Assembly: GCA_020718265.1 (NCBI GenBank)
Contig: DYSM01000063.1
Location: 1-12,099, forward strand
From: Draconibacterium orientale
GTDB lineage: Bacteria; Bacteroidota; Bacteroidia; Bacteroidales; JAADGE01
Length of the DNA: 12,099 bases
Reading direction: 5' to 3'
Below the pieces are notes generated by a model. That model was not told where the DNA came from, searched no databases, and was given only the letters and a program-made list of their open reading frames with translations. This document shows, one piece after another, positions 1 through 8,340 of this stretch. The first letter of the stretch is position 1; each line of letters opens with the position of its first letter. Made by a program: the position numbers and the translations under genes.

Positions 1-18
1 AAATGCCCTTTATCTCCT

Positions 19-999
19 TTATAAAGTCCATGCCAGAATTTTTTCGGCTGCTTTCAAACGGTCAACGCCACCAATGTTTTTTACCCATGTCTGAATTTCA
101 GGTAACGATTTTTCATAAGTTATTGTAGGCGTGTAGTTTAGTTCTGATTTTATTTTAGAACAATCCAAAATCATATCGTTTGTAATGGCACGCACTAAGA
201 GCGGAGTTACGCCGCCAATTCGGAAAAATGCTAATATTTTTAAAATTGAAACCGGCATGGATTTGACAGGTAATGCTTTTCCGTAAAGCATATCTGTCAG
301 TAAAACAATAACTTGTAAAAGCGGCAAAGCATCCGCATCGGCAACATTGTAGGTTTGAATGCTTTTTTTTTCGGACAAAAAACACAATTCCGCAGCGTGT
401 CCAAAATTGTCGTAATGTGTCATGGACGCCACAGCGGGCAAGCTTCCGGGCGCGTGAATCGTTTCATTTTTAACGAGTTTGAGCATTCTCGGAAAAATCA
501 TTTTGTCGCCCACACCGTACAAATTTCGTGGGCGAAGGATGAAAACAGATTCGTTTTTTGCAAATTTCCGAACAATATCTTCAGCCAAAAATTTGGAATT
601 TCCATAAGCCGAAAGTTTCATATCTTTTGTCGAACCTGCATCTTCTTCTTTAAGCGGATGTTTTGACGGAATGTAAACCGATGAAGATGAGACATGTATG
701 AAGGTTTTACAGTTTTTGGCAGCGTTCAACACATTTTGAGTTCCGATGACGTTCGGCGTATAAAGTTGCTTGTCCGTTGCTTTATCATCCGAAAGCGCGG
801 CAGTGTGTATAACTACATCAGCATCAGGGAATTCAAACGGTTTTGTGATGTCGGCAAAGTGATATTCAGCGTATTTCTTCAGTGCATTCGGCGGCGTTTG
901 TGCGTGTCCGTAAGCGATGACTGTGTAGCCTTTTCTTGAGAAATAGCGCACCATCGCGCCGCCCAGCGAGCCTGTTGCACCGGTGATTATGATTTTCAT
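19..999 (-). CDS. NAD(P)-dependent epimerase/dehydratase, extended SDR family
   Basis: A 326-residue protein of the extended short-chain dehydrogenase/reductase family, whose members usually act on nucleotide sugars or sterol-like substrates. Seen in the sequence: an N-terminal Rossmann nucleotide-binding motif TGATGSLG (residues 6-13), an HTAA segment (65-68) typical of the fourth strand, a serine cluster SSSSVY (104-109) that supplies the catalytic Ser, and the YxxxK pair Y132/K136. RPRNLYG (156-162) is the usual post-catalytic strand, and the C-terminal third is the substrate-binding part. Full length for the family, with a clean ATG start and no signal peptide, so cytoplasmic. It lies 41 bp downstream of the HupE-like gene on the same strand and may share its transcript, though a functional link is not obvious. 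The C-terminal segment resembles the 3-beta-HSD-like/GalE-like subgroups. The substrate cannot be assigned from sequence alone. Confidence 0.9.
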   Translation of the reverse strand: MKIIITGATGSLGGAMVRYFSRKGYTVIAYGHAQTPPNALKKYAEYHFADITKPFEFPDADVVIHTAALSDDKATDKQLYTPNVIGTQNVLNAAKNCKTFIHVSSSSVYIPSKHPLKEEDAGSTKDMKLSAYGNSKFLAEDIVRKFAKNESVFILRPRNLYGVGDKMIFPRMLKLVKNETIHAPGSLPAVASMTHYDNFGHAAELCFLSEKKSIQTYNVADADALPLLQVIVLLTDMLYGKALPVKSMPVSILKILAFFRIGGVTPLLVRAITNDMILDCSKIKSELNYTPTITYEKSLPEIQTWVKNIGGVDRLKAAEKILAWTL

Positions 1000-1040
1000 A
1001 ATTTTTTTGTTTAGCGTAAAATTACAGTTTTTTTTCGATT

Positions 1041-1622
1041 TTACAAATCTGCGGCTCGCTCAATGAGCATCACCAAAGAGATTCCGGCAGATGCACCGGC
1101 AATGATAAGCGTCCAATCTCGCTTTGGGATTCCGATTTTTTTTACCAAAAACCACGAAACAAGCATAATTGAGCTAACTATCAGAATTTGACCAATTTCC
1201 AAACCAATGTTAAAGGCTAAAAGCGGAAAAAATAGGTTTTCTGCGCCTTCCAACATTGCACGTAAATAGTTTGAAAAACCTAATCCGTGAATTAACCCAA
1301 AAAAAACAGCAGAAATGTATTTGAATTGACGCATCCTTATGCCGGAATTCGTATCTTTGTAGAAGAAATCCGCGAAAGCGGAAATGAAAATTGTAACGGG
1401 AATGAGAAATTCGACCAAAGGCGTTGAAATTTTTACAAGCTGAAGCGTTGCCAAAGCCAACGTAACGGAATGTCCTATGGTAAAGCCTGTTATGAGTAGT
1501 CCAAGCTGTTTCCAATCTGTAATGAGATAGGTTGCAGACAAGGCAACAAGGAACAAAATGTGGTCGTAACCGTTGAAATCGGCAATGTGTTCGTAACCAA
1601 GTTGTAAATATATCCAAAACAT
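1041..1622 (-). CDS. HupE/UreJ-like integral membrane protein
   Basis: A 193-residue, very hydrophobic protein with about six predicted membrane segments (roughly residues 20-35, 41-60, 66-86, 102-120, 131-160, 170-187). Family hallmarks are visible: GYDHILF (18-24), FTIGHSVTLALA (47-58), GLIHGLGFS (109-117) and FNIGLEIGQ (137-145). These place conserved His (H21, H51, H112) and acidic (D20, E142) residues in or near the membrane. HupE and UreJ proteins proper are nickel/cobalt permeases linked to hydrogenase or urease. This shorter Bacteroidota branch is experimentally poorly defined, and no urease or hydrogenase gene is seen here, so metal transport is only an inference. The start is fixed because the conserved N-terminus (FWIYLQLGYEHI) begins right at the ATG. 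Its start codon is 5 bp from that of the divergent DUF6702-like gene, a family often found beside it. Confidence 0.87.
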   Translation of the reverse strand: MFWIYLQLGYEHIADFNGYDHILFLVALSATYLITDWKQLGLLITGFTIGHSVTLALATLQLVKISTPLVEFLIPVTIFISAFADFFYKDTNSGIRMRQFKYISAVFFGLIHGLGFSNYLRAMLEGAENLFFPLLAFNIGLEIGQILIVSSIMLVSWFLVKKIGIPKRDWTLIIAGASAGISLVMLIERAADL

Positions 1623-1627
1623 ACAAA

Positions 1628-2131
1628 ATGCGATTTATTTTATTGATATTCAGTTATTTCGTAATTCAATTTCAGAGCTATAAACATCCGGTGCACGTTT
1701 CTGTTACCAATGTGGACTATATTTCTGCGGAGCAAGAAATTCAGTTTTCAACGCGTTTTTTTACAGATGATTTCGAAACAAATTTGAATAAAATCTATGA
1801 TAAAGAGCTGAAAATAGGAACTCCGAATGAAAATTTGGTTGCAAACTTATACATTTCGGACTATTTGTCGAAACATTTAACGTTTTTTGCAGGAACGAAA
1901 ATGTTGAAGCAAAAATTTGAAGTTGAAAAAATCGATATCAATTCCGATGAAAATACGACGACTGTTTTCGTCCGCTTTGGTGCAAAGCTGAACGAAAAAG
2001 TTTCAATCCAAAACACATTGATGACAGATTTGTATTCAGACCAAAAAAATTTGCTTATTTTTACAGTCGGAAATAAGCAGATGCCATATAAGTTTGATGC
2101 GTCGGATACACGTGCAGAATTTCTGTTTTAA
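1628..2131 (+). CDS. DUF6702-like exported protein
   Basis: A 167-residue protein with a short hydrophobic N-terminus (residues 1-17), probably an export signal, followed by the HPVHVSVTN segment (about 20-28) that I recognise from the Bacteroidota family called DUF6702. Other family-like stretches are FFTDDFE (44-50) and a C-terminal LMTDLYSDQKNLLIFTV block (about 131-147) that forms a predicted beta hairpin. The rest is beta-rich with no catalytic motif, so it is probably a small periplasmic beta-sandwich protein. Function is unknown. The family commonly neighbours HupE/UreJ-like genes, as here, which suggests a joint role, but that is inferred from context only. It appears to be the first gene of a three-gene cluster, with 20 bp to the next ATG. 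No ribosome-binding site is visible; the ATG is preceded by an A-rich stretch, as usual in this phylum. Confidence 0.8.
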   Translation: MRFILLIFSYFVIQFQSYKHPVHVSVTNVDYISAEQEIQFSTRFFTDDFETNLNKIYDKELKIGTPNENLVANLYISDYLSKHLTFFAGTKMLKQKFEVEKIDINSDENTTTVFVRFGAKLNEKVSIQNTLMTDLYSDQKNLLIFTVGNKQMPYKFDASDTRAEFLF

Positions 2132-2151
2132 GTTTTTAAATCTATATCTTG

Positions 2152-4779
2152 ATGAAACATATTATTTTACTTTTTGTGTTGATATTCAATATTTTGCTGC
2201 TATCGGCAACGCATAATCGTGCGGGCGAAATCACGTATCGGCACATTTCCGGCAATCTGTTTGAATTTACCCTGACGACTTATACTTACACGCCGAGCGA
2301 GGCAAACGAATACAGAGATTCTTTAGAAATAGAGTGGGGCGATGACACAAAATCGGATATTCCGCGCATCTTTATTGATTATTTACCCGATGAAATTCAG
2401 AAAAATACGTATGTTGGATTGCACGAATATCCGGGTCCGGGCGTTTACGTTGTCCTTATGTCCGACCCAAACCGAAATGACGGCATCGAAAATATCGGCG
2501 GCTCGGTAAATATAGTGTTTACGTTGAAAACTATTTTGAAAATTGATGCTGTTTTAGGCTATAACAATACGCCGGTTTTATTGAATCCGCCCATTGATAA
2601 AGCCGCTGTAGGTCAGCGTTTTGTGTACAATCCGTCGGCTTTTGATATTGACGGCGACAGTCTGAGTTATCGTATGGCAGTGTGTTTGGGTGCGAACGGC
2701 GAAGAAATTCCGTCATTTAGTTTACCCCAAGCAAGTATCGAGTTGTATGTGAACCCGATAACAGGAGATTTTGTTTGGGATGCGCCCGTTGCCATTGGCG
2801 AGTACAACGTTGCATTGGAAGTTGATGAATGGCGTAACGGCGTGAAAATCAGCAGTATCATTCGAGATATGCAAATAGAAGTGAAGCAAACAAATAATTT
2901 ACCGCCGATGATAACTCCGCTTTCGGATTTTTGCTTAACGGCAGGTAACTTATTGACATTCAACGTTGCTGCAAGCGACCCTGATAACGATAAAATTTGG
3001 CTTTCCGCTTATGGAGGTCCTTTTGAGTTTCAGACAGAACGTGCTGTTTTTCAGCCTGTTAATGGCTCAAACGATAGTGTTGTCGGATATACTCCTTTGA
3101 TTGGCGTTTTTTCTTGGCAAACAACCTGCAATCACATTCGGAAGTTGCCGTATATTGCACTTTTCAGAGCGGAGGATAATGCTGTGGATGTGCAACTTAC
3201 GGGCTATGCTGAATCGGAAATTACAGTCGTTGCACCCGCTCCTGAACATGTGTTGGCTTCGCCGTCGAGCAATTCTGTGCAACTTTCATGGGTGTTTTAT
3301 TCGTGCCAACAAGCCATAGGATTTTATATTTATCGAAGAAACGGCGCATTTCCGTTCAACCCGGCAAACTGCGAAACCGGAATTCCCGAAGCCGGAAATT
3401 ATACATTAATTGATACTTTAACTGACATTACAACAACAACTTACCTTGATGACGGTGTCGATTTAGGTTTACCGCAAGGTTACGAATATTGTTACCGAAT
3501 TGTTGCTTTTTTTGCAGACGGTTCGTTAAGTTATGTTTCCGATGAAATTTGCACGGAGCTTGTGCGAGGCGCGCCGGTTTTTATCGAAACGTCTGTTTTG
3601 AAAACCTCTGAAACTGAAGGTAAAATTCAATTAGCTTGGTTAAAACCGTCGGAATTTGACCACGGCGAATTTCCCGGACCTTATAAATATGTGTTGGAAA
3701 GTAATTCGGTTTTAGGCGGAACTGAATTTTCCGACCCGCACGAAATTTTTGGAATTGATAACTTGCAATATACTGATACTTTGATAAATACAAAAATTCC
3801 AAAGTCCTATAAATTAACTTTATATCAAATTTCAGGAACAGAAATCCACCAAGTTGGCGAGCCTGCTTACACCACAGCACTTTTTTTGGAATACCTCGCA
3901 AGCGACCGACAAATTCGTTTGATATTTAATGACTTAGCACCTTGGGAAAATTATGAATATACCATTTATCGCGCGTTGGGAGATGCTGAATGTGAACCAA
4001 TTTTACCTTTTGATTCCATTTCAACTGTCGCACAGCGAACATTCACAGACACAGGTTTGGAAAACGGAAAAAAATATGTCTATAAGGTCAGAAGTAAAGG
4101 ACAATACCAACTTGATTATATTCCTAAACCCTTGATTAACCGGTCTCAAGAACTCTGCACTGTTCCTGTGGACACCGTGCCGCCGTGTAAGGTTCAATTG
4201 ACTTTAAACTCCGATTGCGATTTGTTTCAAAACAATCTTTCGTGGACAATGCACGATTCATGTCAGGGCGATGCAGATGATTATTTGATTTACTATCGTC
4301 CGACGAAATCGGGTGATTTTGAGCTAATTGCAGAAACAAACGACACCTACTATTCGCACAGTCCCGAACATACGTTGGCGGGATGCTATGCGGTTGTTGC
4401 TCGAGACTCAGTTGGAAATTCTCTACCGCTTAATATGCTTACAGTCAGTTGTATAGATAAATGTTACTATTACAGACTTCCCAACGTTTTCACGCCAAAC
4501 AACGACGGAAAAAACGAACTTTTTGTGCCATATCCCTATAATTTTGTCGAAAAAATCGAACTAAAAATTTATAACCGTTGGGGAAATTTAGTTTTTGAAA
4601 CGACCGACCCCGACATCAATTGGGACGGAACGGATTTCAAAACGGGTCAAAAACTTTCCGACGGCGTGTATTATTACCTTTGCGATGTGTACGAACGCCG
4701 TTTGAGTGGTTTGGAAATCAGACATTTAAACGGATTTGTTACACTCATTACCGATTCAAAAAACAGCCAAACCGAATAA
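2152..4779 (+). CDS. T9SS type B surface protein with PKD/cadherin-like and Fn3-like modules (gliding-motility-type C-terminal domain)
   Basis: An 875-residue exported protein. A signal peptide (about residues 1-19) precedes a mature start THNRAGEITY, then a conserved module carrying EWGDD (61-65) and YPGPGVYVV. Calcium-site-like acidic loops DIDGDSL (165-171) and DPDNDK (276-281) mark two cadherin/PKD-like beta-sandwiches. From about 365 to 768 there are roughly four fibronectin-III-like modules, rich in cysteines that could form disulfides. The C-terminus (about 776-867) is the CHU_C/gliding-type sorting domain: LPNVFTPNNDGKNE, IYNRWGN, NWDGT, LSDGVYYYL, GFVTLI. That domain directs export through the type IX system and display on the cell surface. 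I chose the ATG at 2152; a TTG lies directly before it at 2149. It is second in a plus-strand cluster. No enzymatic motif is visible, so an adhesive or structural role is likely. A short hydrophilic tail follows the sorting domain. Confidence 0.9.
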   Translation: MKHIILLFVLIFNILLLSATHNRAGEITYRHISGNLFEFTLTTYTYTPSEANEYRDSLEIEWGDDTKSDIPRIFIDYLPDEIQKNTYVGLHEYPGPGVYVVLMSDPNRNDGIENIGGSVNIVFTLKTILKIDAVLGYNNTPVLLNPPIDKAAVGQRFVYNPSAFDIDGDSLSYRMAVCLGANGEEIPSFSLPQASIELYVNPITGDFVWDAPVAIGEYNVALEVDEWRNGVKISSIIRDMQIEVKQTNNLPPMITPLSDFCLTAGNLLTFNVAASDPDNDKIWLSAYGGPFEFQTERAVFQPVNGSNDSVVGYTPLIGVFSWQTTCNHIRKLPYIALFRAEDNAVDVQLTGYAESEITVVAPAPEHVLASPSSNSVQLSWVFYSCQQAIGFYIYRRNGAFPFNPANCETGIPEAGNYTLIDTLTDITTTTYLDDGVDLGLPQGYEYCYRIVAFFADGSLSYVSDEICTELVRGAPVFIETSVLKTSETEGKIQLAWLKPSEFDHGEFPGPYKYVLESNSVLGGTEFSDPHEIFGIDNLQYTDTLINTKIPKSYKLTLYQISGTEIHQVGEPAYTTALFLEYLASDRQIRLIFNDLAPWENYEYTIYRALGDAECEPILPFDSISTVAQRTFTDTGLENGKKYVYKVRSKGQYQLDYIPKPLINRSQELCTVPVDTVPPCKVQLTLNSDCDLFQNNLSWTMHDSCQGDADDYLIYYRPTKSGDFELIAETNDTYYSHSPEHTLAGCYAVVARDSVGNSLPLNMLTVSCIDKCYYYRLPNVFTPNNDGKNELFVPYPYNFVEKIELKIYNRWGNLVFETTDPDINWDGTDFKTGQKLSDGVYYYLCDVYERRLSGLEIRHLNGFVTLITDSKNSQTE

Positions 4780-4795
4780 TTATTTTCAGAACATC

Positions 4796-6001
4796 ATGAC
4801 AAAAAAATCGTTACTCATAGTATTTGTAATACTTTCTTTTACAGATATTTACGCCCAAATTTCGCAACCGGACAGCTTGTTTGCGCTTGCGCGGGCAAAA
4901 TACACAGAGGGAAAATTGGAAATTTCGGAAGATTTGGTTCGAAATGCTCTGGATTTCAATATGTTTCATCCGGAATATAAGTTACTTTTGGGCGATGTGC
5001 TTTTCGCACGCAAGCAATTTGACGAAGCCATTGAAGAATATCAAAATGCGGCAGTTGCCGGAAATTCCGGAGCCAGTTTTCGCATTTCGCAGGCTGCTGC
5101 AATACTCGGAAAAGCTGAAATTGCAGTGTATTATTTGAAAAAAGATTTTGATTCGAAAGACAGAACTTTGCCATTTTATGTAAATTCAAATTCGAGTTTT
5201 GAAACCGTAAGAAATACATCTCAATTTATTAATTTTCAAAAGAATAATATTTTTTCAAGCACCGAAATTTTATTATCAGATGCGTTATATGCACAATCTG
5301 TCGGAAACTTTGCTGAGTCATTTTCGATTCTAAATTCAATTTTGTCAAAATCTCCCAAAAAACATCAGGCACTTGCCTTGCGTGGCGATTTGCATTTTGC
5401 CGAAAAAAATTACAAAATTGCACTCGAAAACTACGAAAAAGCGGTTGAGTTGTCTCCAAAAAATCAAATTTATCTTGAAAAACGTGCAAATTCATATCTT
5501 CAACTCGGAAAAAACAAAAAAGCACTACTTGATTTTCAATCCATTTTGAACTCAGCACCTTACCGAACAGAACTTTGCAAAAACATTGCAGAATGCCAAC
5601 TAAAATCATCCGATAACGAAGGCGCAATTCTAAATTTGAAACGATATTCTTTTTATTATACTTCTGATTCAGAGGCTGTTGAAATGCTTATTCAGGCTGA
5701 ACTGAACGCTGAAAAACTGCAAGATGCGCTCATACATGCGAACGCGCTGGTGAAATCAAAACAAAATTTGGAAACCTACCGTTTGCGTGGCGATGTGCGA
5801 TCGGAAATGAAACTTTACGATGAGGCGTTTGCAGATTATGCACAGTGCCTTGACCTTGCACCGAACTCGGGTGAAATTTGGTTCAAAGCAGGTTTAGCTT
5901 TGCAAAATGCCGGAAAAATTGCGCAAGCCTGTGAATATTTGCAAAAGGCAGTAAGTTACGGCTATTTTATTGCAAGCGATTTTATGAGCGACTGCAAGTA
6001 A
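4796..6001 (+). CDS. Exported tetratricopeptide-repeat (TPR) protein
   Basis: A 401-residue protein with a signal peptide (residues 1-20, cleavage probably after IYA, before Gln21) and about nine TPR-type helical hairpins: roughly 25-118 (three), then 157-288 (four) and 326-391 (two or more). Clear TPR signatures are ALRGDLHFAEKNYKIALENY (194-213), the YEKAVELSPKN stretch after it, and the repeat at 327-356. A non-TPR linker (about 119-155) splits the array. TPRs are protein-binding scaffolds; with a signal peptide this one probably works in the periplasm. The ATG at 4796 is preferred over an upstream in-frame ATG at 4736, because it opens the signal peptide and leaves a 16-bp gap to the surface-protein gene instead of an overlap. 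Close spacing suggests co-transcription with that gene and a role in its export or anchoring, but this is inference. It ends 12 bp from the convergent gene. Confidence 0.88.
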   Translation: MTKKSLLIVFVILSFTDIYAQISQPDSLFALARAKYTEGKLEISEDLVRNALDFNMFHPEYKLLLGDVLFARKQFDEAIEEYQNAAVAGNSGASFRISQAAAILGKAEIAVYYLKKDFDSKDRTLPFYVNSNSSFETVRNTSQFINFQKNNIFSSTEILLSDALYAQSVGNFAESFSILNSILSKSPKKHQALALRGDLHFAEKNYKIALENYEKAVELSPKNQIYLEKRANSYLQLGKNKKALLDFQSILNSAPYRTELCKNIAECQLKSSDNEGAILNLKRYSFYYTSDSEAVEMLIQAELNAEKLQDALIHANALVKSKQNLETYRLRGDVRSEMKLYDEAFADYAQCLDLAPNSGEIWFKAGLALQNAGKIAQACEYLQKAVSYGYFIASDFMSDCK

Positions 6002-6013
6002 AAAAATTCGTAA

Positions 6014-8275
6014 CTATTTGAAAACGTGCACGAAACCGTGAATATTTTGATTGTTTTCTTTGCAATTTAGAATATAATAGTAAACGCCCGGTTCACAATT
6101 TTCTGCGTTCCAATCGTTGTTATAGTCGGATGTTTCATAAACTAAATTTCCCCAACGATTGTATATAAGTAATTGACATCCAAGTTCTTCAATGCCTTTT
6201 ATATAGAATGTTTCATTTTGTCCGGAGCCGTCGGGCGTGAAAACATTAGGAATTATGATTTCGCCGCAGTAGTGAAATCCGACATTTAAAGTATCTACCC
6301 ATAATCCGCAATTATTTTTTGCAAAAACAATGGCGGTATCCGGTTCAACGAATTCATAATCAAAGGAATAAATTGAATCGGATGTCAGAATCCACCAAAC
6401 GTCCGTTTCATTTGCGGGCAAATTTATTTTTTTGTAAAACGATTCGGTTTCACAAATAACAGTATCGTTTCCTAAGTCAAACCGTGGTAAAAGTTTGTGA
6501 GTCAATAGAATCGTATCGCTGTTCGTGCAATTATTTTCGTCCCGAATATCGACATAAAATTTGCCGGTATCCTGAGTGATAAAAACGGAATCTGTCGAAG
6601 AATCTTGCCAAGTATAGGTGTAATTTTCGTGAAAAGCTGATAGTTTGAACTCTGAATTTTCGCAAAACGAAGTGTCATTTCCGAGTTCGATTTCAGGAAT
6701 TTCCGCAAAAACGAGTTTTATGGTATCTGAATTAGTGCAACCTGTGTAAATATCTCTTACAAAAACACTTACGATGCCTGTTTCGTTTGCCGTGAATACG
6801 GAATCTGTCGAATTATTGTGCCAAAAATATTCGTAATGAGGCTTATAAGCGTTGATTAAAAATTGTGTTTGTCCACAAAATGTGGTGTCATTTCCAAGTG
6901 AAATTTCCGGAGACGGTTCCGTAAAGAACAGATATTCAAATGTTTGAGAATAATTCTCGAACCAATTTGTTAAACTGACTTGATAAGTTCCGGATTGAAG
7001 ATAAATATGTTCGGGCGAACTAAGCGAGCTTGTGTTCTGTAAACCCGATTCGGGATCATCAAATTGCCAACGAACTGAGTCAGAACTTGTAAGCGGGCGT
7101 GTAAAAAATTTTGTAGGTTCGCCGACACAGCCCGGTTGCACTCGAATGGGCTGAGTTTGAAACCACGATTGTATGAAATTTGGTAAGCCAAGTTGACATA
7201 TTCGACCGTCCAAAAAGACAGCTTTGGGTTGAAAATCGCATTTTGAGCCGAGTGAATCCGGTTGGTTTATTGCACCCAACCAAGTTTGTTCGTGCATTGC
7301 CACGTAAAGTTTACCGTCTTGTGCAATTTGTATGGCTCCGATATAATGTGGTGCGTTGTAAATTTTTTGGCGGGAATTTTGAATTTCAGTTTGCGTACCG
7401 GCTTGTAAATCAAATTGATACAAATCTAAGTCGTCGCTCACATAAAGTTTGCTCAGGTCGGGCGAAAATTCTATTCCGTAAGGAGAGCTTTCCATTTCGA
7501 TAGTCATTGGGTTGGAAATCACGCCGGTAGCGTGGTTAAAATCGTAAATTTCAGCAAGCATTGCACGTTTGAGGACTAAGGCGAGTTTGCTTCCGTCGGG
7601 CGACGCCTTCATGTAACCTATGCTGTTGATGAAAAAAAAGGTTTCGATGTGCGTGTGCGGCGTTCCGACTGCCGTAATTACAGGCGAACTCACTATGCCT
7701 GTGGGAGTTAGTAACCATGAGTAGAATTTGTCGGTATTCCATTCGTGTGAAATTATCCAAACATCTCGCCCGTTAGCGTGGCGTACGGCTGTCAGCTTTT
7801 CGCTGACAGAGTCTCGTAAAGTTCTGTTTTTTAGTGTAATAGCTCCAAGTCCATTATCGGCATTCATATCGACAACGGAAAATTTTAAACCATCGTGCGT
7901 AACTTCGTCGTTCACACGAATAATGTCGTCGGTTGTAAAAATGTAATAAATTTTCGAGCTGTTCGGAAGCGGAACGATGAGTGCAGACTGCGAGGAGGAG
8001 TAATCGCCTTTCAATCCGTCTCCGTTGCTCATGGTGTCATGTGCTGCATTCCAAACAGTTACGCCATTTGTGTAAAAAAGTAAATTTCCGAGTGAGTCTG
8101 ACATGACTGCCGAACCTTCCCAATTTTCAAAAGCCCCGTCATACATCGGAATCGGGCTTCCGGTGCGAAAACTTATGCCTGCTTTTTTACCGAAATACCA
8201 ATTATCTGTTTGTCGTTGTGCGGAAATTTGCAACAATGACAGGCAAAGTATTAGTATTGACAAAATGTATCTCAA
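6014..8275 (-). CDS. T9SS type B surface protein with propeller-like N-terminal region, PKD and LGNDT repeats; TTG start
   Basis: A 753-residue exported protein. It has a signal peptide (1-19, cleavage near ISA-Q), then NWYFGKKAGISF and about 350 residues of repeated strands with SPDGSKLALV (225-234), SPDLSKLYVS (271-280) and AQDGKLYVA (318-326), characteristic of WD40/PD40-type propellers. A PKD-like module follows (about 380-455), then three 70-residue units each opening with LGNDT (460, 531, 601). The C-terminal sorting domain (about 674-753) reads IPNVFTPDGSGQNETF, IYNRWGN, PGVYYYIL, GFVHVF, marking type IX export. The reading frame has no ATG between an upstream in-frame stop (8282-8284) and residue 43, so TTG at 8275 is the best start; a TTG at residue 5 is the alternative, and a later start would remove the signal peptide. 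The protein is probably surface displayed; its ligand is unknown. The gene converges on the TPR gene with no visible terminator between them. Confidence 0.88.
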   Translation of the reverse strand: MRYILSILILCLSLLQISAQRQTDNWYFGKKAGISFRTGSPIPMYDGAFENWEGSAVMSDSLGNLLFYTNGVTVWNAAHDTMSNGDGLKGDYSSSQSALIVPLPNSSKIYYIFTTDDIIRVNDEVTHDGLKFSVVDMNADNGLGAITLKNRTLRDSVSEKLTAVRHANGRDVWIISHEWNTDKFYSWLLTPTGIVSSPVITAVGTPHTHIETFFFINSIGYMKASPDGSKLALVLKRAMLAEIYDFNHATGVISNPMTIEMESSPYGIEFSPDLSKLYVSDDLDLYQFDLQAGTQTEIQNSRQKIYNAPHYIGAIQIAQDGKLYVAMHEQTWLGAINQPDSLGSKCDFQPKAVFLDGRICQLGLPNFIQSWFQTQPIRVQPGCVGEPTKFFTRPLTSSDSVRWQFDDPESGLQNTSSLSSPEHIYLQSGTYQVSLTNWFENYSQTFEYLFFTEPSPEISLGNDTTFCGQTQFLINAYKPHYEYFWHNNSTDSVFTANETGIVSVFVRDIYTGCTNSDTIKLVFAEIPEIELGNDTSFCENSEFKLSAFHENYTYTWQDSSTDSVFITQDTGKFYVDIRDENNCTNSDTILLTHKLLPRFDLGNDTVICETESFYKKINLPANETDVWWILTSDSIYSFDYEFVEPDTAIVFAKNNCGLWVDTLNVGFHYCGEIIIPNVFTPDGSGQNETFYIKGIEELGCQLLIYNRWGNLVYETSDYNNDWNAENCEPGVYYYILNCKENNQNIHGFVHVFK
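6266..6898 (-). repeat. Three ~70-residue LGNDT repeats within the T9SS surface protein
   Basis: Three consecutive protein-level units begin with LGNDT followed two residues later by Cys, at residues 460, 531 and 601 (71 and 70 residues apart). Units 1 and 2 also share a TDSVF core and end with CTNSDTI; unit 3 keeps the opening LGNDT and a Cys but has lost both of the others. They resemble the Ig-like stalk modules found before sorting domains in Bacteroidota surface proteins. Unit boundaries are approximate. Confidence 0.8.
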
Positions 8276-8293
8276 TGAATTTTACTGGATTTG

Positions 8294-8324
8294 TGTAAAG
8301 AACAGACCATTTTTTTGTAAAGAA
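8294..8324. repeat. 9-bp direct repeat upstream of the TTG-started surface-protein gene
   Basis: The 9-mer TGTAAAGAA occurs at 8294-8302 and again at 8316-8324, exactly 22 bp (about two helical turns) apart. Both copies lie 19-49 bp upstream of the minus-strand start at 8275, where they could be a regulator-binding pair. No TAnnTTTG box was found with them. In AT-rich DNA a 9-bp repeat can arise by chance. Confidence 0.35.
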
Positions 8325-8340
8325 AGTTGCACAGCAAAAT

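Noticed and set aside
1210..1626. A 138-residue minus-strand open frame overlapping the HupE-like gene
   Set aside because: It is in another frame of the HupE-like gene. Its translation is rich in Arg, His and Cys with no family resemblance, whereas the HupE frame carries all expected motifs.
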